The position numbers and the translations under genes were made by a program. Shown in pieces: positions 1-10,105 of a DNA stretch of 64,000 nt. The first letter of the stretch is position 1, and each line of letters begins with the position of its first letter. The stretch comes from Leptodontidium sp. MPI-SDFR-AT-0119 (taxonomy: Eukaryota > Ascomycota > Leotiomycetes > Helotiales > Leptodontidiaceae). The stretch is from contig JAHLEZ010000030.1 in NCBI GenBank assembly GCA_020726505.1, forward strand, positions 124,001 to 188,000. The letters run 5' to 3'. The notes under the pieces are model-generated. The model searched no databases. It was given only the letters and a program-made list of their open reading frames with translations, and was not told the origin of the DNA.

Positions 1-95
1 GTTGCTCCTTCTCCTGGCGCCATGTGGATACCGGGGAACGATTCCACTGAGCTGGAGGACTGTTCATGCTCTCGTTTTTGGACCATATGTAGACT
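1..95. repeat. Duplicated promoter-region segment, copy A
   Basis: This segment closely matches 3244-3340, with a few substitutions and about 6 extra bases in the second copy. The first 32 bases are identical. Each copy lies about 330-350 bp upstream of a start codon on the same strand (350 and 3573), and a TATA-like sequence follows each copy (about 147 and 3366). Similarity fades after the first 95 bases. It is either a duplicated upstream region or a fragment of a dispersed repeat. Copy A begins at the window edge, so its true left limit is unknown. Confidence 0.75.
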
Positions 96-349
96 TCCGA
101 AAGCAAACCAAATATGCCGAATTAGCGAATTGAAGTATCCGCGATCTATATAAGGGAAACGTGTTCCTACTCTTTTTTCTTTCTTTGAAAACTATCAAGT
201 CATCGAAAGAAGAGCACTTGTGTAGATTATTGAACTGTCATTCTTCCTGAAGTAAGTGCATTCAGATTCTGCGATCTAGTTGAGACATTAACCAGTATAC
301 AGATTCTCTTCGACCAGCATTGCCCATCCTTCGATCACCACGCCTTACA

Positions 350-853
350 ATGAGCAAGACAAGCCACAAACACAGCCATAGTCGTAGCGGAAAGGATCAG
401 AAAAAGAAAAGCAAGGAAACCGAATTATTCAACCAGACCTTGAGCATTATTGTGTATAGAGGAGATCCAGTCGATGCTCAGTCGACACGGCACACTGCAT
501 TTTTCATCGAGTACGCGGATGGCAGCAACGTGATCACCCACGTTACTGGAGCGCATGGATTCTTCGAGCATGCTGAGAATTGGAATACACAGCCGACTGA
601 AAGTCGTAGTTTCGAGCGGCTTATCCCGATCGTCACGATACAATCGCCGGAAACAAGGGATTTGACTGTGCGAAACATACTCCATGGGGTTCCTGTCAAC
701 AATGAGGAGCGAAGCTGGAACTGTCAGAGTTGGATTGGAGACGGCCTGGCGGCACTGTCAGGAATGATATCAGCTGACTATATCGCCAATGCCGCAGATC
801 AAATGGCGACTGTTCTACTGGAGGCTCCTGATGAGGATACATTGGAGGCATAG
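350..853 (+). CDS. Small uncharacterised fungal protein (167 aa) with His and Asn-Cys-Gln motifs
   Basis: Intronless frame of 167 codons. The open frame extends upstream to a TTG at 320, but the first ATG is at 350, so that start is chosen. A TATA-like tatataa at about 147 lies upstream. The N-terminus is basic and rich in His, Ser and Lys. A globular part follows, with RHTAFFIEY (about residues 47-55) and WNCQSWIGDGL (about 122-132). A His before an NCQ motif recalls permuted papain-fold proteins (LRAT/NlpC type), but this is only a motif resemblance; I do not recognise the family. No signal peptide or membrane segment is visible. It is convergent with the APH-type gene, with a 20-bp gap between the stop codons, so the transcripts probably overlap. 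Confidence 0.7.
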   Translation: MSKTSHKHSHSRSGKDQKKKSKETELFNQTLSIIVYRGDPVDAQSTRHTAFFIEYADGSNVITHVTGAHGFFEHAENWNTQPTESRSFERLIPIVTIQSPETRDLTVRNILHGVPVNNEERSWNCQSWIGDGLAALSGMISADYIANAADQMATVLLEAPDEDTLEA

Positions 854-873
854 AGCCATTGAGAAGCAGCAGT

Positions 874-1670
874 TCAGTGACGAAGAAGTGAGCCGAGGTA
901 GCGGTCGTTGATGTACTCAGTCTCGTAGCATATTGGAAATATAAGCTCCACATAGTTGTACCAGTCGATTCGGTGATCTGCAGCATTGAAGGATTTGACG
1001 AATTCCCAATATTCTGGATACCATCCGGAGTATTCCCAGTCCAGGATCCCAGTGATTTTGCCGTCCGCGACCATAATATTCCGAGGTGCAAAATCGCCGT
1101 GGGTAAAAGTTATCTCGTGATCTGTTCGCAACGACCGTGATGCGATGTCACGGAGTATCGTAGCAGTCGAAGAAAATGTATCAGACAACAGGAACTGATT
1201 GAAAGCAGCCTCTGTTTCGAAGGGGCCCCCACGAATGTCGAATTTCCGCCCATCAATTGCTTCGCCATGGTTGATTGAGCCAATGTATTGTCCTTTGAGG
1301 CCGCGCAGTTCTGAAAGTATTCTCCTCAGCTCTTCTGCGAGGCCTAACTTCTCGTCTTGTGGCAACCCCTTCCAAACTTTGTCCAATCTCTCTCCTCTAA
1401 TATATTCCATTGTCATGCTCCGGTCAGTTGCGCTGTGGTCCGAGTACACGTGAGGAACAGGAATATCAGTATGCTTCTTGATGAAAATCATGGTCTCTGC
1501 CTCCGAAGGTCGCAGATCTGGACCACTTTTGACAACTCGGTTGCCATAACGGACAATCTTGCGCTTGAAGGAAGAGTGCAGCACAACTCCTACAAAATGA
1601 TGAGCCAAATGAGCGCAGGTAAGCACGAGAGGTTAGCATTACCGTTTGCATCTTCCACCTCGTCTTCCAT
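874..1670 (-). CDS. APH-family (aminoglycoside/choline kinase-like) phosphotransferase
   Basis: Two exons: 1643-1670 and 874-1589, with a 53-bp intron at 1590-1642 (GTAATG...TTGTAG). The intronless reading would start at a GTG inside that intron, which is unlikely. Kinase-like motifs are clear: a nucleotide-binding N-lobe region with RVVKSGPDL and SEAETMIFIKKHTDIPVPHVY, then the catalytic loop HGDFAPRNIMV and the metal-binding ILDWEYSGWYPEYWEFVK. These are the hallmarks of fungal phosphotransferase-enzyme family (PF01636) proteins, which phosphorylate small molecules; the substrate is unknown. The predicted protein is about 247 aa, short for the family (usually 250-400). The frame stays open upstream of the ATG at 1670 for some 50 codons (residues such as SRFIAFNRYLVIYNVANF), so another 5' exon may exist. 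Confidence 0.85.
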
Positions 1671-3243
1671 CCCGAGCTTACGGAACGTCTCGAAAGTGAG
1701 TTCCTTGGAAACCCCGATGAGGAAGAGTCTCTGAAACAGTGCGACAAAATTGGCGACGTTATATATGACAAGATATCGATTGAATGCGATGAATCGTGAC
1801 GGGTAGACGTGCGAACCCAGCTGGTAAGGATTTCGCTAGGACGCTTTGGTAAGCATACCACTAACTGTATTAGGCTATTATGGCGGAGCAAGCGAATCGC
1901 CCAGAACTGACAGACCCAAAGCTATCCGACTTTATCCGCCATCCCTCCGATTAATTGTGGGACCGATTCTCCAGCCAATAACGCACCTTGATCCAGTCGG
2001 CTGAGCACAGTATATCACAAAACGGCCATGCAACAGTGCCCATTAAAACGGTATAGAGTTATCGCCCGTGGTCGCTTGATCACGCTATTGAAGTGGAAGG
2101 CACAAGGAAGTCACGAGAGCTTGGACATTTAGATTACGATTGGCATCGGCATTACTATATAAGGGAGTGTGACTACCTCGGGACTGCTGGCTAGCCGAAA
2201 ACTCAACCAATGGTAGCTTCTTTGGTTACTCAATCCTATCAATCCACCTAGAATGCGGGATCTCTCTCTGCAACTATTAACATTAAATACCGTTCTTAGC
2301 GAAGGTGCTTACAGGCCATAGCACTAACCTTAGGGGTTCCGGCAACCAAACTTTCCGCATTTACCTGCGACCCGTTTGGAGCCCAAAGTGATCATTTTGA
2401 CTGTATGGCCTAGTTGGGTCATATCGGCGCAATGTTCGAATTTAACTTCCTCGTCTTCGGAATCGCCACACGACCACATTTTCTTAGACACTGTCTTTTG
2501 ACACATCTTAGGAAAGGGAAGTTAATAAGGACTCTTCGCACTCTAACCTGCCGAAAAGGGGAAATGAAACGTACTCTGAGTTCTCTTTCTGTTGATGGCG
2601 CAAGTGTAATTTTGATCTTCGAGAGTAGTAATCGAAGGTTGCTAAATAGAAGCTTACTTTCACACAGCACTCTCCTTTATATGACAAAGTTATAAGTCAT
2701 TTCAGACTATCATGCGACGCAGCGGCACGCCAATTCCGCGAGGGCTAGAACAGCATCAAGCGCTCTGGTGTCTCACAGCAAGCCTGCCTGCCCAGCGCCA
2801 TGCAGTAATAGAAGTTCGCAGGAACGATGGCAGGTCGCTCTCGTTCGCCACTCAGAGCGACGAATGTGATCGATCATTCTGAAGTCAGCCATCACACCGC
2901 AGTCTGCCACCAATGTATCCCTGTTCTGCAGGAATTCACACGCCACTGATCTGTCTCTGTATCTTCTCATGCGCACACGAGTATGTGCCCGCATTTTCTC
3001 GTGGAAACTTCAGTAGTCCTTTTGCTCTGCCGGTGTGGGGGCGGGCCGATAAGGCCTAGCGTAAACGGTGTTATGCATTGGTAGCGCCACGAACTAAAGC
3101 GCACAGTGCACATAATTGGTTTAATTCATTAGCAGATACTACGTGGGGCGATTCGGAACGTATCAATCCTGCGAAGTTCCAGCGTTCCTGCGAACTTCCA
3201 TCGTTCCTGTGGAGATGAGCATGAGCGGGACAATTCTGTCCAC
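1671..3243. other. Intergenic region, no gene recognised
   Basis: Only short frames on both strands, none with recognisable motifs or convincing intron signals. A possible 5' exon of the APH-type gene may lie in 1671-1830. Nothing else could be supported. Confidence 0.5.
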
Positions 3244-3340
3244 TGTTGCTCCTTCTCCTGGCGCCATGTGGATACCCAGAAACGATTCCACTAAATCCGA
3301 GCTGGAGGACTGTTGATGCTCTCGTTTCCGGCCATATGTG
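3244..3340. repeat. Duplicated promoter-region segment, copy B
   Basis: Second copy of the segment at 1-95, in the same orientation and upstream of the gene at 3573. Compared with copy A it carries a short insertion near 3291 and scattered substitutions. A gtatata sequence follows at about 3366. Confidence 0.75.
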
Positions 3341-3572
3341 CGTAAGATCACCAATTTCAAGGGACGTATATAGGAGGGTGTCCCTGCAGAACGAGGCACC
3401 TGCAGACGCCCTCCTTATCCCTCACTCAACTTCTCATCGCTGCTGTGTTGGTTCGCCTCACTTCATCCTCTCACCGATCATACTAGTCCATTTCTCAAGC
3501 AGGTCCTGTGGGCAGGGTAAAGCATCCAGACTTGTCCGCCTCACTCCACTGCATCCCTTGTCTACATGCACG

Positions 3573-4948
3573 ATGACTGGCCGCATCTGGAGCACTCCCG
3601 GGACTTCAGATCCACCCAAGACTACAATCACCCAAGAGACGACCGTGACTTACAGCACGATTGAGAATAATGTCGAGAGGGTGAATGTATGTCCTCCATT
3701 AGAGCTCTATGAGTATTGGCTTACTGACGTCCCTGGTTATGGAAGGAAGTGTCCAATTCAACTCATGTGGAAGACTGGCCCGGCTGGAGCGTTGTTCGAG
3801 CTTCCACCCCGCCCAAGTTGGATACCGATTCTTCATCCAAACGGAAATGTACAGAGGGGCTAGATGAGGAGGCCATGCCCGAGAAGCTCAAAGGACATCC
3901 CAAGCGTTGTCTCTTGGAGCTCGACTTCGAGTCGTGGACACCCAGCCTTGATGCCAGCACTTGGCCCGAGACCGTGTATCATTTAGAATACCGACGTGCT
4001 GATGGCAGTCTTGCAGAACGTATTGTCAAGACAGAACCTTTCGCTGGTAAGCTTCTTTCTCCCTTATCTGACAAAATACTATTATATGAAAACGTCAAAC
4101 TCAGAAAGTACAGGTTTGTTTCCCGAGCTCAAGATCGAGGCTAAAGTAAATCTGAACTTCGCCGTAAGCCTCTTCGCTCTAGGGAAATATAGGTTCTAAC
4201 TATACCTAGGGAACGGATGGCACCAATTCTATGACGAATCCAGGTTAGTTCTCCAGGATCGACTTGCCGGCAGGAAACATAGTGACAGTAACGCAGGAAC
4301 ACAACAGCTCCGCAAACAATGGAGTCTCGATGAAGAGACCTCTATTATTGAGAAGAGTTTGGTACCACACCGGCGAAGGTGTGAGCTCCAGGCCAACTAC
4401 ACGATACTCGACGAAGCTACTCAGCAACTCGAGAAGATGTTGTCTGGTATAGGCGACACCAAAATTATTGCATCAAAAATTCTGTCACGTCTGGATTTCG
4501 TGGAAATCACTCTACTCTCTTGTACGATTGTAGTCGGAGAACCGTTCCTCGACCGCCAGAAGTCCGAAAATTGGACAAAACAGGAGAGAAGGGCTTTTCG
4601 TCGAAAATACAACCATGCCGTGCGTCTATCATGGATTTTGGACGATATCCTAGGTAGATGGGAGCAACTCTTAAAGGTTCGTCAACATATAGAATGCTGT
4701 GCAAAGCTAATGTGGACTGACATCAGTTCCTCGTTCACGAGGTGGATATATGGCGGCCCGAGGCGTGTTGTAACATGGTTTGGGAGGCAGGCCATTATGA
4801 TGGCACCTATTTGGAATTGCTGGCAGAACTCGAGCATAGCAATCAACATCGTCTTTGTGAGGCGACAAGGATGAAGATGAACGACAGATCCCGATGTGTT
4901 ATCACGTGGGATCTGGCGAATTTGGATGTGAATGTACTGTGCTGTTGA
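3573..4948 (+). CDS. Uncharacterised multi-exon gene, possibly frameshifted near its 3' end
   Basis: ATG at 3573. Exon 1 is 3573-3686. Intron 1 is 3687-3745 (GTATGT, branch TTACTGAC, AAG acceptor). Exon 2 is 3746-4046. The simplest in-phase model then splices GTAAGC at 4047 to TAG at 4209, and continues with a long frame from 4210 (NGWHQFYDESRLVLQDRL...). A second possible exon at 4105-4163 (LFPELKIEAKVNLNFA) has good splice sites but would leave the phase wrong. The long frame is charged and helical. Near 4785 the coding sense appears to shift by one base, from TRWIYGGPRRVVTWFG to GHYDGTYLELLAELEHSN, ending at 4948. No intron fits there, so a 1-nt deletion or an assembly error is likely. I recognise no domain. 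Its upstream region is the duplicated copy B segment. Confidence 0.5.
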
Positions 4949-5093
4949 AAAAGCAGGAGCTGGATTGGCTTCTGAGGCTTCCGATATAACCTGTATATTC
5001 GCTAGGATTGTATACATCATGTACTATTTGATATTTCTACCATGGTCTTCTGGTGATTCTGACTAACTGGAGGTTGGATATGGTACTTTTCAA

Positions 5094-5321
5094 GTGGCTG
5101 ATTTCATCTCGCTTCCGAAAACGGCTCCAACGACATACGGTAGTGTTTCCTCCAGCTCGAAGTCAGGTGGCTCTGACCTAACATGGAGGAAGAACGAGCA
5201 GACCAACTATGCAGACAACTATGCAGAATGGTGGGATGGCACGAAATGGGTTCAAGGGGACTGGTCTGATGAGTATCAAAAGTGGTACGCTTATTACCAT
5301 GGCCAATGGTACTACTGGTAA
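5094..5321 (+). CDS. Short aromatic-rich C-terminal exon or hypothetical small protein
   Basis: The frame ends in an unusually aromatic tail with eight Trp: NYAEWWDGTKWVQGDW, then YQKWYAYYHGQWYYW. Its first codon is GTG, and a branch-like CTGACTAAC (about 5060) with a CAAG acceptor lies just upstream. It is therefore more likely the last exon of a spliced gene than a complete one. The upstream exon was not found; the gene ending at 4948 is a possible partner. No known domain is assigned, though the spacing of Trp and Tyr recalls small beta-sheet repeats. Confidence 0.4.
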   Translation: MADFISLPKTAPTTYGSVSSSSKSGGSDLTWRKNEQTNYADNYAEWWDGTKWVQGDWSDEYQKWYAYYHGQWYYW

Positions 5322-5523
5322 TATCCTGCATGGGATTTGAGAACAGTTGGGTCTGCACAGGTCGAACTTTCTACACAGGAAGTGTGGTTTCTGTTTTCTT
5401 CTGGCTTCCTCACGATCTGGTCAAATTGATAGCTGCTGACGGAATAATCAATTGAATGATGCATGTTACATTAAGATGCTTGGAGCATCCACTCTACACA
5501 TCCACAACCTTGAGAGCTTGGAT

Positions 5524-6105
5524 TCACGCACCACCAGCCTTCACACCAGGCTTTCGCCCCCGCTTCCGAGGCTTCCCCCCTTGCTTTGTGAAATAGTTCT
5601 TCTTCAATGACTGCAGTGTGTGTCCTGGGAAATGCCGTCCTATCTCTGTCCATGTCTTGTCTCGTTGGACCATCTTGGCCAGTAGAATCTCTTGACTTTC
5701 AGTTAGTTCCTTCCCCGGCCTCGGTGTTGGAATGGTGTCAGAGGTAGACTCTCGAGTCCATGAACGGCGCACTGTCTGACGCGGCGACGGTGCCTGATAC
5801 ATCGCGGAATCTAGAGCAAATGATTGAGGGTGTTCGCAGCCGGGGGTACTGTCTTGTCTCCGTCCCTCGTGCTGAGGAAGCGGCAGCAGATCTTGAGAGA
5901 ATGTCAGACAGTACACGACTTTCGACGCGACAGTCTTTAGCGTAAAGTATCCATGGATGGGCATCTCTTCGCTCTCCTGCGTCCTGCTGGATGAGGCTGC
6001 TGCAGCATCTTGACATGAAACAACACCGGGAGGAGTGGGATGCCCTTCCACATCATCGTCTGCCCTGTCTGTCGTCCGCCTGACCCGTTTGCGCGAGTGC
6101 GGCCT
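5524..6105 (-). pseudogene. Truncated paralogue of the Myb/SANT-AT-hook gene at 20-22 kb
   Basis: The frame from 6051 to 5524 (175 codons) matches the C-terminal third of the gene at 19,996-22,101, including EEMPIHGYFTLKT, KVVYCLTFSQDLLPLPQH, the SANT-like helix region (KTWTEIGRHFPGHTLQSLKK) and the basic RKRGRKPGVK tail. At the DNA level, similarity continues to about 6105 in a shifted frame and then stops, so only about 580 bp were copied. The N-terminal two thirds are absent. No promoter or 5' exon can be tied to it. It could still be expressed as a short DNA-binding protein from the ATG at 6051, but a broken duplicate is the simpler reading. Confidence 0.75.
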
Positions 6106-6501
6106 CGGTACCTGCTGTACGAAGCGAGTACAACATGCCGTCCGAGAATGGGTTCAGGACCCTTACAATACCTTTCAGTGGGGGATTGGAAGTGTCGGTG
6201 TATTTGCCACAGGAATGACCAGTTGCTACGCGATGCATGTATTGAACTACAGATGGTAGATGAAAAGGCTATCCGTGATGGTAGGCTCAGCGCTCTTATT
6301 GCGTCGTCCGGCAGGGTCTGCTGGGATTCAGGTGGCCCTGTCTGTATGAGCACCCGAAACATGCACGGAACAATTGATCATTTCGCGTGTGCAGGCATAG
6401 GAATGAGGTTTTAGGTTCATAGATATTATGGTTGTCCTAATCTCATCTGAAAACTGTCATAGAGTCGAGAGGAGCCAACTGGCGCAATATGGCTTCTATA
6501 T

Positions 6502-7280
6502 CTAGATCTTTGCAGCCAAAGCGTAACAAGATGGCACAACGTTGAGGCGCATAGCCTCTACCTCGGAGCCAACTCCTGGTCTGCTAAAATCGACGTCAGC
6601 GACTTGACGGTTCTGGGACAAGCCGCGAGTTGCCGATGGAGGAATTGAGCAATCAGTCCCGATGTTCTTGGGGAAAGTCTTGTTAGCACTAGTATGACAG
6701 TTGGTCGAAATTCGATTAGCTTACCGTATCTAACGGATTGCAGGCTGTCCTGAAGTCTTCTGTAATGCGTTTGATCGGCCCTAAGTCCAACAGAGTAGAT
6801 GCGGAGCTAGCAGCTTGAGCAGTAGACCTGACGATATTTGTGTCTCTCCACCAGGCATGGGCATCGTTCGGCGCCGGTCGCTCTCTGCTAAATTGCGTTG
6901 CTAGAGAACATCGTTGCTGGCCTCGCTCGCTCTGCTGGACGTCATTTTGGATTTGAGAGTCAATTAAGGTAGTGTGCGGTTGTCCCTCGGCGTTGAAAGG
7001 GAATGTTGCATATTTCTAAGGAACGTAAGTATCTATCTACGGAAAGCAAGACGAGAAAAGCAATACTAACGCCTATAGCTTTCGGCCATTTAGATAAGGA
7101 ACAAGCACCGTAGTGACTGCAAGTCAGAGATTGCAGTTCCGGATCGCTATCGTCTGGGAGATTGTGCGTCAAAGCTGTGTAAAGACTTGCATATGGCAGA
7201 GTGGGGGAAGGAAACGGGGTTGGAGGTGTGGTAGGTAACTCGAAGGCATATGCTTCGGTGTTTGATACCCAAGAGGCCAT
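6502..7280 (-). CDS. Hypothetical protein, three exons (225 aa)
   Basis: ATG at 7280. Exons are 7071-7280, 6725-7015 and 6502-6678. The introns are 55 bp (GTTAGT...CTTAC...TTAG) and 46 bp (GTAAGC...GCTAACAAG). Exon sums keep one frame to TAG at 6502. Without splicing, the frame reads through intron 1 as an apparent hydrophobic stretch, which is an artefact. The N-terminus is Pro-rich (FELPTTPPTPFPSPTLPY) and a short Cys pair follows (CSHYGAC). The rest is polar and looks partly disordered. No domain, signal peptide or membrane segment is recognised. The exon phases and signals are good, but expression is unproven. Confidence 0.6.
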
Positions 7281-9092
7281 GATTAGATAGTGTGAAAGCA
7301 GGCGCGCAGAAATTTGTTATGGCAGTAAATATTGAGATGTTGAACCACTGGTTACAGGAGATGGGTTTTGTACTGTAGCAGTCGATCGTGACCCAGCTTT
7401 TCTCCCAAGGACAATCTGAAAAGCGTTGGGATTGCAGCAAGGGAGTGAGGTGCATATTTGTTGAACGAATGGTTTATGAGTGATCATATTGATTGAGTTG
7501 TTAGTTGTAAGAGAATATAGCTATGGTAAGACCATTTTATCCTTCCGGATGTCATCACGTGATCGGGCTGGGTTGCCCACCCTCCAATAGTATTGAGTTC
7601 CTGCACCAGGCCATCCCTACCAGTTTAGTGGTTAGTCCGTCAACATCCTGGAAATGTGCACGCAAAAGAGGGTTTCTGAGTGCAGGGGCTGATGCACCCC
7701 GCCATAGCCATCACATTAAGGATTTCTTGTGCGGGGATTATTACTCCAATCCGATGTGCCGATCCCAAACAAAACTATGGAAGGCACAATTCGACGTCAA
7801 TTTCAGCCCTATTAATAAGACCCAAAAAAGATTGTACATAGGACTGTTACTATCAAAGATCCCCCAGCTGTATTCAGGTTTCTCTCAAGTGGGGTGGTGT
7901 TATTGAGTGGCTGGGTAGAAGTTCCAGCTGCATGATCGGTATCATGATTAGTAGTGTCTTCATCGGCACCTTGTCTTTATGATCGAACCATGATCGGTAT
8001 CATAATCGGAAGCGCCTTCACTCCCGATCGGCAATGGATAAATGCTGTTGCAATTTTGACTGGTTGCATGTGGCGTTTTACGAAAGGCTTGGCCGTGGAG
8101 CTGCAGTTCGCCAAATTCGGTGGACAGACATTGAAGTCGATGCGATTGGAGCGGAGACAGCAGCGAACGTGCTCCGGGAAGCACTTGCATGGAACGTGGA
8201 GTGATCCATGCAAGCCACAAAGATTGACAAGCGAAGTTGAGGTTGCGGAGGGACCTGTACAAGTGGGGCCTTCTCATAGCTCAGGGAGGGTGGTAAATGA
8301 AATCGATGGGACTCGATACAAACCTTACTACATCAGATAAAAGTTCTTCAATATATTAACCTTGATAGTGATTTGTTGACCATCCACGGTTACCGGGTCG
8401 TGCTTTCTCCGCCGACGTTTCAAAAGTCGATTGACTTTGGTGTAACACGGCATCGTTTTTGACGAAGTCTTTTGCCCAATCATGGGCGCTGGCGAACGCC
8501 TCGATCGATCCCCCGCGGGAAGAGGGCTTGCTCATGCACTCCTGTACGCATGTCCAAAATACTGAAGTAGCAATCCGAATCAGTAACTGATGATGCTTAC
8601 CTTCTTCCCCACACCCACGTTCAATTCCTCAACGTCCCAACAGCCACCAACAGCGATTGCTTCATCCTCTGCATCTCGAGTCACTCAACAGACGCCACTC
8701 GCCGCGGAAATGGCTCGGCCATCCCGAGCTTCGATTGACGGCCCAAGAGTTGTGGTGTGGTGGGTCCTGAATTTCTTTTTGATTATTCTTTCATTACACG
8801 AGTGATTGTAGAGTCGGAGTTGAATCTCATTCTCAGCATCAGGCCACGACTCGTGAAAGAACAGAACGATAGAAGTCTCTTCTGTTCCTATCTAGCCTTC
8901 TCGTCGAGTGCGTTTCATGGTTCGTATTCCCAGCCGTCATTGCTCGTGGGTTCTCCTTCCATGCGACCTGGTCCAGAGCCTTATGTCAAGACTAAATGCA
9001 ACAATCGAGTACCAATCTCCTCAGTCATCCGCTTCTTTGTATCATCGAACGCCTCAAGCTGACTGCTGAACATCTAGACGTGCTTCTATCTT
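7281..9092. other. Intergenic region with weak open frames
   Basis: This contains frames at 7523-7906, 7990-8340 (ATG at 7990) and 8590-8805 (plus strand). None has a recognisable motif. A 19-base motif (catgatcggtatcatgatt-like) occurs twice, near 7931 and 7988. The 8590 frame is Ser/Thr/Pro-rich and could be a leading exon of the REG1-like gene, but no splice pair was convincing. Confidence 0.35.
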
Positions 9093-10105
9093 ATGAAAGA
9101 GGTCGGATACTACAAGCAGGCCGCTAATATGGTACCTCCTGCCAGTCCACGCACCGATGACTCTTACGCCGTTACGCCAGCGTCTAATAGCACCTCGAAA
9201 AAGGATTGGAGACCTGACTCTCCGGTTCCCTCTCATCCCGTTGAGCATGCTGAAGACGATACCATGGTGCGAGATCAACCTTCACGACATGTCGACTACC
9301 TTTATCACGATTGGAAAGAGGAGGATATCTGGTCGTCACGGAAACATATCGTCTCGAAACGAAAGGCGTACTACAATAGCGCGAGGCTTGAGAACGCATT
9401 ATGGCGAACGTGGACGAAATCGCGGTATCGGTTGAAGACAGTCCCTCCAGAGACTCTGGACTGGTAAGCTTTCATAATCAACGATCCCCATTCATAATCT
9501 TGCTAAAATGCACCAGGCTGAAAGATTGCGATGTGACATGGCTGTATGGTCCTCTCCAGGCAAGTTCCGACAAATTGTCTATGACGCCTACATCCCTAGC
9601 TGGAGTCGGAATATCTAAATTGAACTCTTCCCTCAACAAAAAGCCAATCTTGAAGAAGCGAAGCGTGTTAGATACCATGCTTCAACTGTCGCTATCCGCC
9701 TCATCGCTCCCAAATCCCGCAGCCACAGCCGTGCAAACTCAACGAAGCAACACTGCATTACCCCCGCGCAAGTCAAATACGTCTAGCATGGGCAGAGCGG
9801 CTTCAGGCTATGTAACATCTCCGTTCTCTTTGAGATCATTGAGACGAGACGATGGCAGTGAATTCCCCTCCGTCAGCTCATCGGGAGAACAATCACAAGT
9901 AATGAACGAGAGGAAACATATTCATTTCAATGAAAAGGTGGAGCAGTGGATAGCGGTGGATATCGTAGACGGCGACGATGACGAGGATGGAATAGAGAGC
10001 TATGCCATCCATGATGATGAAGATAGTTCGTCAGACGACGAATTTCTCATGATGAAAAGGTCATCAAAATCGAAGCAATTGAAGTGCCCCTCAGACCAGC
10101 TTTAG
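9093..10105 (+). CDS. REG1-like PP1 regulatory protein, apparently truncated
   Basis: Exon 1 is 9093-9463 and exon 2 is 9517-10105, with a 53-bp intron (GTAAGC...CACCAG). The product is 319 aa. The conserved N-terminal region of fungal Reg1/Hex2-type proteins (DUF1752/GATA-like) is visible: HVDYLYHDWKEEDIWSS, then RLENALWRTWTKSRYRLKTV and LKDCDVTWLYGPLQ. A PP1-binding-like block follows (KHIHFNEKVEQWIAVD), then an acidic stretch ending DDEFLMMKRSSKSK. In yeast, Reg1 targets protein phosphatase 1 to Snf1 for glucose repression; a similar role is inferred. After the stop at 10105, another frame reads SFSAESSTIAILPA, which resembles the next conserved block. This suggests a frameshift removed the C-terminal half. 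The usual Trp after WSS is also replaced. Confidence 0.7.

Noticed and set aside
6040..6414. Plus-strand Cys-rich frame (CPVC, CRCIC) that could suggest a zinc finger
   Set aside because: Its first part is antisense to the duplicated Myb-like segment, the Cys spacing fits no family, and no second copy retains it.
7147..7455. Minus-strand frame overlapping the first exon of the gene at 6502-7280
   Set aside because: It starts with a non-ATG or weak start and has no motif; the spliced model in the other frame accounts for the region.
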